Source: Corinectria fuckeliana
Taxonomy: Eukaryota; Ascomycota; Sordariomycetes; Hypocreales; Nectriaceae
Direction of reading: 5' to 3'
DNA: 64,000 nucleotides
Assembly: GCA_019137255.1 (NCBI GenBank)
Contig: WPDH01000120.1
Span: 215,287 to 279,286, forward strand
This document shows positions 22,742 through 34,200 of the stretch, one piece after another (the stretch's first letter is position 1; each line of letters begins with the position of its first letter). The notes under the pieces are model-generated. The model saw nothing but the letters and a program-made list of their open reading frames with translations. It was not told the origin of the DNA and did not search any database. The position numbers and the translations under genes were made by a program.

Positions 22742-22796
22742 AAAAGCCACACTGGGTTCAAGTATCTTAACTTGAAACCAAGAATTGGTGGCTTTT
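22742..22796. terminator. Two-part hairpin between convergent genes
   Basis: AAAAGCCAC at 22742-22750 pairs perfectly with GTGGCTTTT at 22788-22796. Inside it GGTTCAAGT at 22755-22763 pairs with ACTTGAAACC at 22770-22779 (one bulge) around a six-base loop. It lies 206 bases past the ALDH stop and 292 bases from the DEAD-box stop, so it could structure either 3' end. Fungal Pol II genes do not require such hairpins, so function is uncertain. The rest of 22536-23087 shows no gene. Confidence 0.35.
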
Positions 22797-23087
22797 GATG
22801 ATTCATGACCGTCATGTAGCCCCTTTTCTGCTTTCTGGAGCATTGTGATTGTTACCTACACAACACTCTTAGAGTCACAACAAGTGCTGAAGACGAGGTA
22901 ATTGCAAGATGTCATTGTTTATCTGAGAACCTGCAAGCCTATCTGTGTCATGCTTTTGAAATGCGTCTCACTTTATAGCTTCGTGTCCACTATTGCTCTC
23001 CCCACGGAAGAAAGATACCAGAGCCAGAAACCAGATCAACCCGGCCTGTGGTCCTTGAACGCAGTCTTGGAGTGGCGTGGTAGCAGT

Positions 23088-25154
23088 CTACCACGAATCA
23101 CTCGTGACGCCGCCGCCACCTCCCCAAGCATCACCGCCACTGTTGCCAGCAGTGCCACTGTTGCCAGCATCACCGCCACTGTTGCCAGCAGTGCCACTGT
23201 TGCCAGCATCACCACTGCTGGCTCCTCCGCCGCCACCCCAGGCACCGCCATCTCCAGTTGGGCCGGCATCACCATCGCCAGTCGTTGCTGGTGCCCATGG
23301 ATCGCCGCCGGCAGCCCCGCCGATGTCAGCCTCATCAAAGTCCGAGTCTGCCTCGAACTTCAGGTTCTCGCGTGCTTCACCCTCAGGGACGTATTGCTCG
23401 AGGAACTCGGGGATGTCCTGGTTGGTTTCAAGCAGGGTCCGAGTAAGAACACTCCCAAGAGGCTCGTCACGCTCCGAAAAGAAAGAAGTGGCAACGCCAC
23501 GGTGCCCGATACGACCAGTGCGACCTGGCAGACTGGTTAGATTCAGACTAAGCCAAGGTAAAACGACAGCTCTTACCAATACGATGAGTGTATTCTTCGA
23601 TTCCACCGTAGTCCATGGAGGGAAGCTCGAAGTTGATGACGTGCATGACATTGCGAACATCAATACCACGAGCGGTAACTCCAGTTGCGATCAGAATAGG
23701 CGCGTTCCCGGAGCGGAACCCACGCATGGCAGCTTCACGCTCCTGCTGCGTGCGATCGCCGTGGATTGAGGTGACCGGTAGTCCCACGTTGAACAAAAAG
23801 TCGTCCAGATTGTCAGCTTCTTGGCGACTGTTGACGAAGATGATGGTGCGAATTCCCGACATTTCATCCAAGAGTCTGACGAGAAGGTCACGCTTCTCAT
23901 GTCTCTCGGCCTGCATGACAACCTGTTTAATGTTCTCGGTGGTGCTTCCAGCTCGACCAACTCGGAAGCGAACGTGGGACGCAGCGAGATACTCCTTTGC
24001 CAGATCACGGGCACCCTTGGGGAAGGTAGCAGAAAAGAGACCAAACTTGACGTTTCCTTCATCCTGTTCTAGAATGAAACCAGATTAGTAGCTGCAAAGG
24101 TGATGCCGAGAGATGCTTACCTCCTCCAGTGAGAATCTTCTCGAGTTCCTCGCCCCAGTCTTGATCCAGCATTTCATCAGCTTCATCTATGACGATGTGC
24201 CTCAGCCGTTTGAGTGTAAGGAGCATGGGGCGCTGGATGAAGTCAACCAACCGACCAGGGGTACCAATGAGAACGTCGCAGCCTTTGTTGAGAAGCGAGA
24301 CCTGCTGGCTGACTGGGACTCCGCCATACACAACACAAGGCCGAAGCATTGTGCGGTAGCAGAACTTTCGAGCCTCGTTGAAAATTTGAACGGCGAGCTC
24401 TCGAGTCGGGACAACGATGAGGACCAGAGGCTCCGCAGTGGTCTCGTCCAACCCTTCGCGGAAGGTGAGGGGGTTAGGACGGGGGGCGGCAAGCTTCTTT
24501 GCTTTTCCCATGAGTTTGCTCAAGATGGGAATGAGATAGGCTGCAGTCTTCCCAGAGCCTAATATTTTTCTTAGCAAAGGAATAGTTATGATGTGTGATT
24601 TAGCCTTACCAGTTTGGGCGATTCCAATCACATCGTGTCCCTGGAGGATAGATGGGATTGTGAACTTCTGAATGGGCGTTGGGTTGTCATAGCCGCAGAG
24701 CTTAACATTCTCCAGCATAGCAGGATGGAGACCAGCGTCACGGAAAGAGCGAACTGGGTCAATCTTGACGGGGCCCTCTTGCTGGACCTCGATGCTCTCA
24801 ATTCTGAGAAGGTTAGGAGAAAACCAGCAAAATAGAGAAAAAGAAATACCTGGAAAAGTCGAGCCCAGTCTGCTCCCGACGAGTCGAAGGTTCCCCAAAG
24901 AGTTCCAACTCGAGCTCTGGGTACTTGGGACCAATATCGCCATACTCGTCCTTCCATTCGTAAGTGCGAGCGTCCGAGCCCCAGCCCTGCGTGTAGTTCT
25001 CGCTAGCCAGAGCGGTATAGTCAACCGACTGTGGCTCAGTCCACCTTGGCTCGGTGACATCTCCATCTTCAGCAAAAACTGCGGTTGTGTGAGGGTTGGT
25101 CTCGCCGGAGCCGTTGGGGGCTGGCTGGCCCGTGGAAGTCCAAGGATCGGCCAT
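23088..25154 (-). CDS. DEAD-box RNA helicase with Gly/Asn-rich C-terminal tail
   Basis: Five exons on the minus strand (25154-24850, 24803-24610, 24558-24121, 24068-23577, 23524-23088) encode 621 residues; every splice joins conserved motifs in frame. After an acidic, Tyr/Trp-containing N-terminal region come the Q motif (GYDNPTPIQKFTIP), motif I (AQTGSGKT, split by intron 2), Ia (PTRELA), II (VIDEADEM), III (SAT), IV-V (IIFVNSRQEADNL, ATGVTARGID) and VI (HRIGRTGRIG, split by intron 4). This is a complete ATP-dependent RNA helicase core of the Ded1/Vasa-like branch. It could act in translation, mRNP remodelling or RNA decay; the exact orthologue is not certain, since it is shorter and differs in its ends from Ded1 itself. 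The C-terminal tail is Gly-rich and contains an exact 39-base tandem duplication. Four introns of 46-52 bases are dense for this window. Confidence 0.9.
23128..23205. repeat. Coding minisatellite, two exact 39-base units
   Basis: The units 23128-23166 and 23167-23205 are identical, and the start of a third follows. On the minus strand each encodes a 13-residue block of the AGNSGTAGNSGGD type in the low-complexity tail of the DEAD-box protein. The unit length is a multiple of three, so copy-number change would keep frame. Confidence 0.85.
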
Positions 25155-25726
25155 GACAGGCAGACAAGGTAAGATAAAGCTGGAGTATCGCTGTCGTCAG
25201 TATATAGTCAAAAGAGATAAGTGCTACGTGCCCTAGGATTAGAGGGGTAGCGGAGTAGAGGAGGAAAGGGGTGATGATTTTGTAAAAGAAAAGGGCTGAA
25301 GGGAACACGAGTGAGAGAGGCGCTCAGCGAGGACCCAAACTAGGTCTAAGGTCTCTCGTTGAACAATTTGCTGTGGAATAGGAAGGGAAGTTCTTTAGGG
25401 ACACAGTGTATCAAACCCAGTCGTGCAGCAAAGGTCAAATGCCAAAACTAGGCGTGATTCTCTTGGCTTGGAAGATGTGGAAGAAAAAGTCTGGAGAAAG
25501 GTTGAGAAGTGGGAGAGCCGTGATGGAGAGATCGGCGAGATCGACCATCGAGGCAGGGAACCGTTGGAGCGAGAAGAGCAACAAAAGAATAACATACCTT
25601 GCCGACGATATCTCAACTCAAATCAGAGGTCACAACTCAACGTTGCTCCTCAGTTGAAGTCGAGGCGAAAAGGTCGGACTGAAGCGCTATCTAGCGTGCG
25701 GTGATGTTGTAAAAAAGAAAGGGTGG

Positions 25727-25751
25727 GAAGGGAGGAAGGAAGGAAGGAAGG
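25727..25751 (+). repeat. GGAA microsatellite
   Basis: About six tandem GGAA/GGAG units in the upstream region of the DEAD-box helicase gene. Confidence 0.75.
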
Positions 25752-26269
25752 GAGTGTTTTTATAGTCTACCCGCACGCGTGGCAGGCTTCTAAGGCAGGA
25801 ACCTAAGGCCAGTAAACTTAGTGAATGCACCTTCCTCAACTTCTTACTGGTGCGGCCAGGCACGTCTGTTAGCTACAGGAGGCACTGTTTACTGAGCGGG
25901 CAGCTGCGTGGTACCGTTGTTTGGTCAAACAGCACCTGCGGTTGGTTAAAACACGGTAACCGGCTGCTAGAGTTTTCAGTCCTGACAGCTGTTGACACTG
26001 TTCAAGAACTACCCCTAAGGACCAAAATCCGTGAATCATAGCTGTCTTGACCGGACGCGATGCGTTTGTGGAAGATATGAGGAGTGTTACGAGACTCCGA
26101 TGGGTCTCCACTAGAAGAGCTCCTGAGTGCTTACAGGTAATGAAAGATAAAACTCGAGAGGTATTGAGGAACTGAGGAATACAGACACCTCTCAACATGC
26201 ACTATCGTAGATTGAATGGACAAGCAGCAGAACCACAAAGGATGCAAGTCATCCTCAGCAGTAAGCTAG

Positions 26270-26560
26270 TAGCTGTTTATTATTGAGGATATCCTTTTTC
26301 CTGCAAAATTAAAGCCTCCCTCTAATAGCTGGAAATTTGCGCTTGGAGTTCTAAATAAATATTAAATAAGTAATTTATAGTAGCATCTTGTAAATAAACA
26401 CTGACTACCACTAAAGCCCACTGTTTCGTTAACAAGTCTTTTAGTAGTAACATAAGTAAAGCGTCCTCTTATAATATAATAGAGCACTCTATAAAGAATG
26501 TACAATCTTACCGACAAAATAATCCAGTGCGAATGTAAGAGCCTAAACTGGACTCTTACG
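26270..26560. repeat. A+T-rich patch, possible RIP-degraded repeat relic
   Basis: Composition drops sharply to A+T here compared with both flanks, with many TAA/TTA words (for example AAATAAATATTAAATAAG) and hardly any CpG. The style resembles the large RIP block at the end of the window, so a small decayed repeat copy is likely. No coding sense is left. Confidence 0.4.
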
Positions 26561-26819
26561 CTGCATTACACTAAACTTTTATCGTGGTATAGTTTGGTGT
26601 CAAAGATATCAACAACCTAGAAATTAGCCGCACCCCCGAACGAAGAACTGCAACAGTAGAACGTGTCCGGGGACGATTCTTCAACTTTGTCAGCGGATTT
26701 GACATAACATCCAATACTCGTACAGAAGAGATCTTGAGTGCAAGGGGAATAGTGGATACAGAATGGCATACGGTGTCTAGTGCGTCGTTAAGAAGTTTCA
26801 TTTCTACAAGATTTGCTGT

Positions 26820-27956
26820 TCACCAGAGACTGAGAAGATCCTGCGTCTCTAACGCCGTCGAGCTCTCATAGTCTCCCATTCCTTCTAGCAGCACTTTGTC
26901 AAGAATGGCAGCAGCTCGTCCAGTTGCACCGCCCTCCTTTTTTGCTTGATCGGCTCCCCTCATCATTGCCTCGAGAAACCTTCGCTCAAAGACCCGCTGC
27001 CTAGCCTCTCGGTTTGGGTACATCTCGCCCTCCTCGTCTCGGCGAGAGCCGTACAAGTTCAGGTACTCGAATGCGTTCGAATCCCGCGGAATACGGTACA
27101 AGTTGTCCCAGCTCTCTGACTCATCATCGGGTATGGTAGTTTGTGGTCGGAGCCCGGCTTCGAGAAACCTTGCTAGGGTGGTGATCTGACGAGCATAGGT
27201 TGATGCATCTTTAGCTCGGAGGCCTGCTCGCGATCCCGAGGACCATCCTGATTTGGATGAAGAAAGCGCCCAGCCCATGAGGGCACAGAAGCTGTTTAAG
27301 GTCTTGACCCATCCGCCTGGACAGGTCACCAAGTCGTCTTCAGCAACGTCGAGGAGCCACTCCATCACTCCGAGAGTATCGTTGCTAATATCCGCTGACA
27401 GATGGGTCATGCCGGCTCGAATAAACATGACGGCCTGCTCCGTGCTGTGCCTAACTTCAGACTGGGGGAGGGCTCGGAGGAGCTTCAGTAGTTGGTTTCT
27501 CACTGGCGTCGAGCTGTCGGAAACGAGTGGCAACAGTTTGGTGAGGATCCCATGGGTCCCCACTGGGTTGACAGGGGGCTCTGATGAGAGCTGGCTGGTG
27601 AGATAGGCGAGGGACTCTCTTCGTTGTTTGTCTGATTTTGAAGACGAGGCGAGAGAGAGTGTGTGTTTGAATTGGTGGATGACGTCGGGTGCAGTTGTTG
27701 AAAGAGACTGGTGGGCCATCACAATGGCTGCGATGGTCAATATAAGAATGAGCGTTGAGAGCGCAACTTTGTCCTACCTTTTGACTTGAAGCTGGTGTCT
27801 GTGAAGTTTGAGGCCTTCGCCTTGTCCTTGCCGACCTTGAACTTCGTTTTCTAGTCCATGTCTGTGAGCCTCTATCCTGACATCGATGCAACGGCATTCA
27901 TTACAAACCTGGAAGTCCTTCGCCTTCTCCTTCTTCTTCCTCATACTGGAACCCAT
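26820..27956 (-). CDS. IPI1: Pre-rRNA-processing protein Ipi1 (TEX10-like)
   Basis: Exons on the minus strand are 27956-27909, 27850-27778 and 27727-26820, giving 342 residues. The short first exon encodes MGSSMRKKKEKAKDFQ; the second, 73 bases, gives KTKFKVGKDKAKASNFTDTS, the hallmark start of Ipi1 proteins, and joins to IVMAHQSLS in exon 3. The remainder is a helical, HEAT-like fold (HGILTKLLPLVSDSSTPVRNQLLKLLRALP). In yeast Ipi1 works with Ipi3 and Rix1 in the Rix1 complex, which helps remove ITS2 and mature the pre-60S ribosomal particle in the nucleus. Length fits fungal members. The start codon lies 368 bases from that of the divergent roadblock gene, so the two probably share a promoter region. 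The C-terminus ends at 26820, next to an A+T-rich patch. Confidence 0.92.
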
Positions 27957-28324
27957 TTTGGCAGCCCAACAGTAGAATAACTCGGGATTTCTCGATTGGA
28001 ACGGAATGAACGCAGTGTTTGTGTTTCACAGTGAGCCGCTTGAATAGAAGTTTGCCTACAAGGTTCTTTGATAGTGTTTGTATAGGATTTCCCATATCGG
28101 TTTTGGGTGGGGCACCGAAATTTTGGCGGTGTCGCACGGCAGAACCTAGCTCCCTGGCCCCGCGGCTTGGAGCTGTGCTATCCCCATCACGTCGTTAGGG
28201 GATGGTGCTGCCGCGACAACGATAACAAGGACACTACGCTCTCGTCAAGCCCGACACCGTCCCTTCCTACCGGTTGATTCATCCTCGAAAACGGCCTTTC
28301 ATCTTTCCACCCAGAGATTCAAGG
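27957..28324. promoter_or_regulatory. Shared divergent promoter region of IPI1 and the roadblock gene
   Basis: The 368 bases between two divergent start codons must hold both promoters and 5' leaders. No canonical TATA box placed for either gene is obvious. The region is otherwise unremarkable in composition. Confidence 0.55.
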
Positions 28325-28846
28325 ATGGCCGAGTCATCTCTTGTACGCATTGTCAACACTACGGGGGGAGCTCCTCTAACAAAGGATAGGCAAATGGGCA
28401 AGATCCCCTCGAGGAGAAGCTGGCCCGTCTGACGAAGAAGCCCGGCGTAAAGGCCAGTATCGTTCTCGACCGGGCGACCGGAGCGATCCTCAAAACTAGC
28501 GGGCAAATCGACGCCCTCCAAACGACGAAGTCGCGAACCACGTCAACAGCATCGACCTTTTCGAACGAGACCCCCGCGCCAGAGGAGGTCGAATCGCGAG
28601 GGGTAGAGCAGTTTGCGGCAATGGTGTGGAACTTTGTGAACAACTCCGGGAGCTTTGTGCAAGAGCTGGATACCGATGTGGGTTTCCCTCCACACTCTGA
28701 GTAGAGCGTGTGGACCAGGAGTCACGACTGACGTTCGATAGGACGAGGTGAAGCTACTTCGGTTACGAACGCGGAAACAAGAGCTGGTGATTGTTCCGGA
28801 TCCCAAGTACCTACTCGTGGTGGTACATGATACCCCCCCGGCATGA
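28325..28846 (+). CDS. Roadblock/LC7-type dynein light chain
   Basis: Exons 28325-28342, 28390-28677 and 28742-28846 encode 136 residues. The first exon is only six codons (MAESSL), followed by a 47-base intron containing the branch-like word CTAAC; the acceptor at 28387-28389 was chosen because it keeps frame into LEEKLARLTKKPGVKASIVL. The roadblock fold is seen in the strand ASIVLDRATGAILKTSGQI, the helix GVEQFAAMVWNFVNNS, and the last strands DEVKLLRLRTRKQELVIVPD and KYLLVVVHD, the last two supplied by exon 3. Such light chains bind dynein intermediate chains and support retrograde vesicle and nuclear transport along hyphal microtubules. A loop between strand 2 and the long helix is extended and Thr/Ser-rich, as in other filamentous fungi. 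A Ragulator/MglB-like role is a less likely alternative. Confidence 0.88.
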
Positions 28847-31258
28847 AAGCAGGCTTTTGAGTATTTCTTACCAAGGCTTCAACGCCGGTAAAGCCCCACG
28901 CGAGGTCAGCTCTAGCTGGGGGAGCATGTACATAGTATAACAACCGGTGCCATTGACTGGGGCAAAGGGAGGAAGGAGGGAGTCAGTCGAGAGACAGGCG
29001 GTGAAAAGCTGTGATGGCGAGAGAGAACATAGGGGAGATACTGGGCTTTGCATTCGCCCTTCCACCGCACTGAGAGGGCGTCGAGGGAGATAACACACAC
29101 AAAGGCATGACGTGTTCCGGGACTGGGGCTGGGACTGGGCGAGCCCGTGGATGGCGCACGGATCCGAAATACAGACATACGGCGCGGCAGCCATCGCGGC
29201 GGCGCGGCTTGGGAGGACCGGAGGGAGCACAACAAGCAGGCTGGAGTTTGCGCCTCATGATAGTGTGCTCATGCCTGTGGGTACAGCAGTACCTATCCTT
29301 ACCATTTCAAATGCCGTGCCGTGCCACCAGATGCAGCTATACCCAGGAAGGAGAAGGTTGAGAAGGTTTGTAAGTACGAAGTAGCTGTAGCTGCACGCTG
29401 CTGCGTGTTTCGAACTTTTTGGAACCGAACGGCTGCAACCGGATGCGGGCGTCGTTTCACGTAGATGGGAAATTATGAAGAGGACCAGGGTTTATGAGTG
29501 CGGAGCATCAAGGAAGCAAGGAAGAGTGGAAGAGCAGAAGAGTGGAAGAACGTGGAAGGGGTGGAGCCGATGCCCCCGAGATTAGAAAGTTTCCCGCGCG
29601 GCAGGGATATTGCACAACGTTCACACAGGAAGCTTGGTACTCCGGGACTAGGGAATCCCACTAGTTGTAAGGATGGCCAGGTATAGTACATGGAAGAGCC
29701 GGTGAGCTGGAGCAAACAAGCCGTATTAATTAATCGTTGTCGGGCTGCGACTAGGCATACATGTGCGAAACATGGAACCTCAAACACTAAAGATGGGTCA
29801 CTGCGGGCAAACAAAACGCCACATCTACGGGGGTGAGACGGCGTGGACGGGCGGTAGCATGATGTAGTCCCTCCAGTGATGCGCCAGGCGACGCTGTGAC
29901 AGTCCAGAACCGGTCCTAAACAGCTTCGAGACTTGAATGCCTCTTGGGAAAAGCCCCGAAAGCTTGTCATTAAAGGCTTCGACACTCTACGTGGTACGGA
30001 GTAGTTCACTAGCAAAGTGCCGGGGCGCCGGCGCCGATTTGCGACCAGGAACCGCTAGCGAACGCTATTAAACCTCCCGGGTTTCCGGCCAGGCCTGTGA
30101 AGGTTGAAGTGGGGCACCACACCTTTGGCAGGCGGCGGAGGTTTCGACACATCCCGGTCTGGCTTGGTGATACCGCAGCGGCGCGCCTTTTTATCCATCT
30201 ACTTCACGCTGGTGTCCTCTACGGCGCAACTCCACGGGTGTAACAAACCTCCACCCCAGGTCCCCCAACGCACAGGCCGGGCGAGCGTAACACCCTGCTG
30301 ACGGAGACTAGCTACTGGAGGCTGACCAGCATGGGGATAGAAAGGCCCCCCTTCTTCTCCCTCAGAATGGATACGGAATGGATATACCTATATAAGCCTC
30401 GAGAGGCAGCGCGGCAGCGTCGGAGCTCCTGCGGAATGGCGGTCGGCTGCTTGTTTGACCAGAGTTAGCCCTGAGAGAAAAAGGCACGGAGTATATAGTA
30501 AAGGGAAACGCATATCGCAGATCCCCGATTTAGCCCAGGTTCCCGGGTTCCACGAAAGCCTTGATCCTAGATATATGCGCCGCGTGGGGACGTTTTTGTG
30601 AGAGTACGGTACGGTACACGAGGGCCGAAAGCGAACATTCTCTGGCTTGCGCGGGATTGTGCGCCTAGACGACAACCTGAGACAGCCGAAGGGTTTTCCG
30701 ATGGCATACAGGCTGAGCAATGTACGTATGTGGACTGACGGTGGTGTTGGCGGTGCTGGCTGGTGGTTGAGATAACTGCGATGGTGTCCCCCCCCCCCTT
30801 CCCTTTACCGTTATTTTGCAGTTTCGTCGTCGACATTTTGCCCTCGTTCATCGTTCATCGTTCATCGTTCGTCGTCGTCATTTCCTTGCTGGTCCCGCTG
30901 CTCGTTGCTGTCAGGCCTTCGTCTCGGATGCGCTGGAGCAGACCAGAACTCGCCTAACGACCCAATCTCCCCGGACGTCCATGCTATCCGACGCGTTGGT
31001 TGCTTTCGCATGCCAGAGAAATAGAGGGAAAAGCCTCCGACTTTGCAACTGGGAAAGAAGGAAACCGCGTAACCTGACTGACCGACTGATAGACCAGCGT
31101 CTCTTGACTTGTCCTCTCCGAGGTCGCCGTCCCACTGGGCAATCTATTTGCACCCGCACAGCGCTGGCGCACTTCCGCAGCCGCGTTCCCGCCCACACGT
31201 TTACAGCGAGTGTCCCGCTCACGCCGACCCGACTGATCCGCCGCAGCCGCCGTCGCCG
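28847..31258. other. 2.4 kb intergenic region
   Basis: No gene is supportable; open frames are short, overlapping and without motifs. TACGAAGTA occurs at 29375-29383 and TACGGAGTA at 29995-30003. A C-run lies near 30788-30799 and a seven-base GTTCATC repeat (three exact units plus variants) at 30846-30879. The last 500 bases are probably promoter and leader of the large unknown gene. Confidence 0.5.
30846..30879 (+). repeat. GTTCATC microsatellite
   Basis: Three exact seven-base units followed by GTTCGTC and GTC repeats, about 380 bases before the large unknown gene. Confidence 0.7.
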
Positions 31259-34200
31259 ATGCTGCTGCAGTCGCGTGTACCATTCGAGATTCTACCAGGA
31301 ACTGCGGGAATGCCACTCGCCAAAAGCCGGCCGTCGCTGACGAGGCCAAGCGGCCACAAGAAGTCAAAGTCGACGGTCGAGCGCCACCAAACGCCCATGG
31401 GCCACAAGAAGTCCTTTTCTTCGTTAGAGAACAAGATCGGGCTGGTGTCACCGCCTCCGCGCCAGCTGCAACGGCCAGACGCCACGCTTCTAGAAGAGGA
31501 CGAAGGGGAGGACGGGTACTACTCCGCCGACAATGTTGGCGGCAATGCGGGCAGCAGCCGCCGCGACGAACCCAGGTCCGGGAGCCTCTTCTCGATGCCA
31601 GACTTCCGCCTCCAGGGCCTGTTCTCCCGGGCCCGGAAGCGCATCAAGGAGCGCGCAGGACGCGACACCGGTTCTGCGCCCGAATCGACGTCGCCCTCGG
31701 GGCAGTTGAGCCCAGACTACTACAGTGTAAGCCAGAAGCCAACAAACCCTTGTTTACCGTTGCACCGACACCTCCCCTTCCTGACAGCAAGCCTATGGCG
31801 TGGCCCGGGGACGCTGCACAGCTCATGGCGTCTCTCCGCCCATCAGGCCACCAAGGGGTTCTTCTCAGCCCAGGCCGGCCCCGTCCTGTGGAGGTGGCCT
31901 GGTGGCATCCGATGGCCTGTGGTGGCCTGTGGTGAACCTATGACGACCCATGACGACCCATGATCTGATGGAGTCCCTCCCGCCGTGTCGCATGCCAGGG
32001 CGATCCCGCTACACGTCCCAGGTCCTCAGGTCATGGGCCGCCATGGCGGACGGCCCTGTTGCGGCCCTGCTACGGGCCAAGCAAACCATGGATGTTACAG
32101 GCCATTCTTGCTTTGCGGTCCATGGAACAAAAACCCGCCAATGTGCCGCAACGTGCGTCCGCTCCAGCTACGTCCCCGTCTGCTGCAATTGGCTTTGGCC
32201 CCTCCCATTCGACTCACTCAACCCATCCCTCTTCGTCCTTAGATACCTGCTTCTTTCCTTCCTAGGTCCCTTCTTCCCCCCCTCCCTCCGTTGCCTCCAA
32301 TTGCCTCGTTTGCTTTTGTCTCGCCCTCGAGGATCAATTCCAATTGTACTGATGCGAGACCTTCTCCCGCCCTTCTAGGTCTCGCCCACGCCCCCCCCGC
32401 ATTCTCCGCCACAACGCGCCGCTCCTGCCGACCGAACCGTCCGCTTCAAGGCCCCACATCCTCACTCGCCAGCACGGCCTCGGCCTCGGCCTCTCGCTTC
32501 CCCGCGCTCACCACCAGATCCGAATAAGCCCCTCCCCCCAACGCCTCCAACCCCGGGCACCGAGGCGGCCTCTCCCACTTCTCCTCCAGCCAAGCCTGTC
32601 CTGAAGCTGGAGAGAATCATGTCCACGCTCACTGACGGCGAGATTGAGAAGCTCTTCTCCGGCGCCCCCCAGTACTTTGCTCGCAGCGAGGGCCACTGCT
32701 CCGGCGCTCCGAACCCCAGCGTCGCCTTTCCCTTCGACGAGGCATTGGAGATCCGCGATCTCACCGATCATGTCCAAGTCGAACACCGTGCTTGGAGCAG
32801 CGTTACTGCCTGGCCGCATCTGAGCAGAGACATCAACCACGATGCCGATGCCCAGAAGCAAGCCGCCGAGTGTCGCAAGGCGCACTTTTTCATCCGTTGT
32901 CGTGAGCGCCCCAACATGCTGAGCATGCAGGGCCTCGAGAAGGGCTCTATGGGCTATCAGTCCGCTCTTGAGCTTGCTGTCGGCGACTCCCTCGAGGAAG
33001 AGCAATTTGGATTCGACAGCGTCGGCAAGAAGGCCCAGGTCATCATCGAGGCGCGCGAGCGCATGGTTTCTGTCCTCGGCCACTTACGCCGCCTTCCCGA
33101 GGCTGATCTCCTCAACAGGCTCAAGCGGAATGGCGAGCTGTACCGAGACAACGACCTCCGCAAGAGGACCTCTGTCTCAACCTACCAGGACCTCTTCCAC
33201 ACTTTCATGCGGCCCTGCAACATTGTGGTCGACAAGCGTGACCACTATAGCCTAACCAATCAGATCAACGCCTTGCTCAAGTGTCTTGGCACCTCCAACG
33301 TCTGGTTCGACTTTACGCATGTTGAATGGAGGATCAGACTGGGCCAGATCCTGTGGGGGGGACGTGACGGCGACGATCTCGAAGATGCCTCATCCATCCA
33401 CGATGCTTCCAGCACTAGCGAGCGCGCCGAAGAAAAGTACTGGCTTCTCATGCAGATTCTCGTCTCGACTGAGCTCCTCATTCGACTGGACGCCGTTACC
33501 GAGGGCGAAGAATATGGCGTCGAGTCATTCCGGCCCATCGACGTCGTCCACTTTGAGAGGGCTGCGACTCGCATGGTCAAGTGGTCATTACATCTTGCCC
33601 GGAGCTGGCTCGATAACATTGACCTGACCGTATTCGAGGGAACTCCGCCACGGGAGCCAAGCCCTGCCCCAGGTTCGACAGGATGGTTGGGCTCGCTTGT
33701 CAGCAGAATCACCCTAAGACTCCACCGCGAGGAGGAGAAGAACCCATCTACCATTCGCTATATGATCAAAGGACGCCACGGGCAGCGCCAGGTGGATGGT
33801 CTCACACATTTCGCAAAGAAGCTGCGTTGGCCCGGAATCGACACATACGAGGCGTTGATTTCCGAAAACTTGCGCAACTCTGCTGGAAATCCACCAATGC
33901 CTTCTGCCACCCCTACACCGAGCTCGAAGGCGAACGGGTCAAAGCGAGAGCCATACTTTGGTACTTGGGAACGCCCCAAGAGCCCGTACGAGAAGGTTCA
34001 GCTCCAGCGAAGGAAACTGGCAGCTGCCCTCCACGCGTCTGGATGGCTCTCGAAGTCGTACATCTTTGGGCTCATTCTTCCTGGCGACGGCATGCATCAC
34101 TTCCTTATGGCGACGCTTTTGGAAAATGACCCTGCAGCGATGGAGAAGTTGGGTCCAGTGGCGAATCTATGCGGAGGCTTTGTGTACTCGGGCAAGAGTT

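Larger units (their letters stand above)
25155..26819. other. Intergenic region upstream of the DEAD-box gene
   Basis: No gene is supportable. It includes a GGAA microsatellite at 25727-25751 and an A+T-rich patch at about 26270-26560 (separate entries). The DEAD-box promoter and leader should lie within the first kilobase. Confidence 0.5.

Noticed and set aside
23101..23220. CRISPR-like short repeats
   Set aside because: It is a coding tandem duplication without spacers, in a eukaryotic gene.
22902..23540. 212-codon plus-strand frame over the helicase 3' end
   Set aside because: It is antisense to the helicase minisatellite tail, giving an artificial Ser/Thr/Ala repeat.
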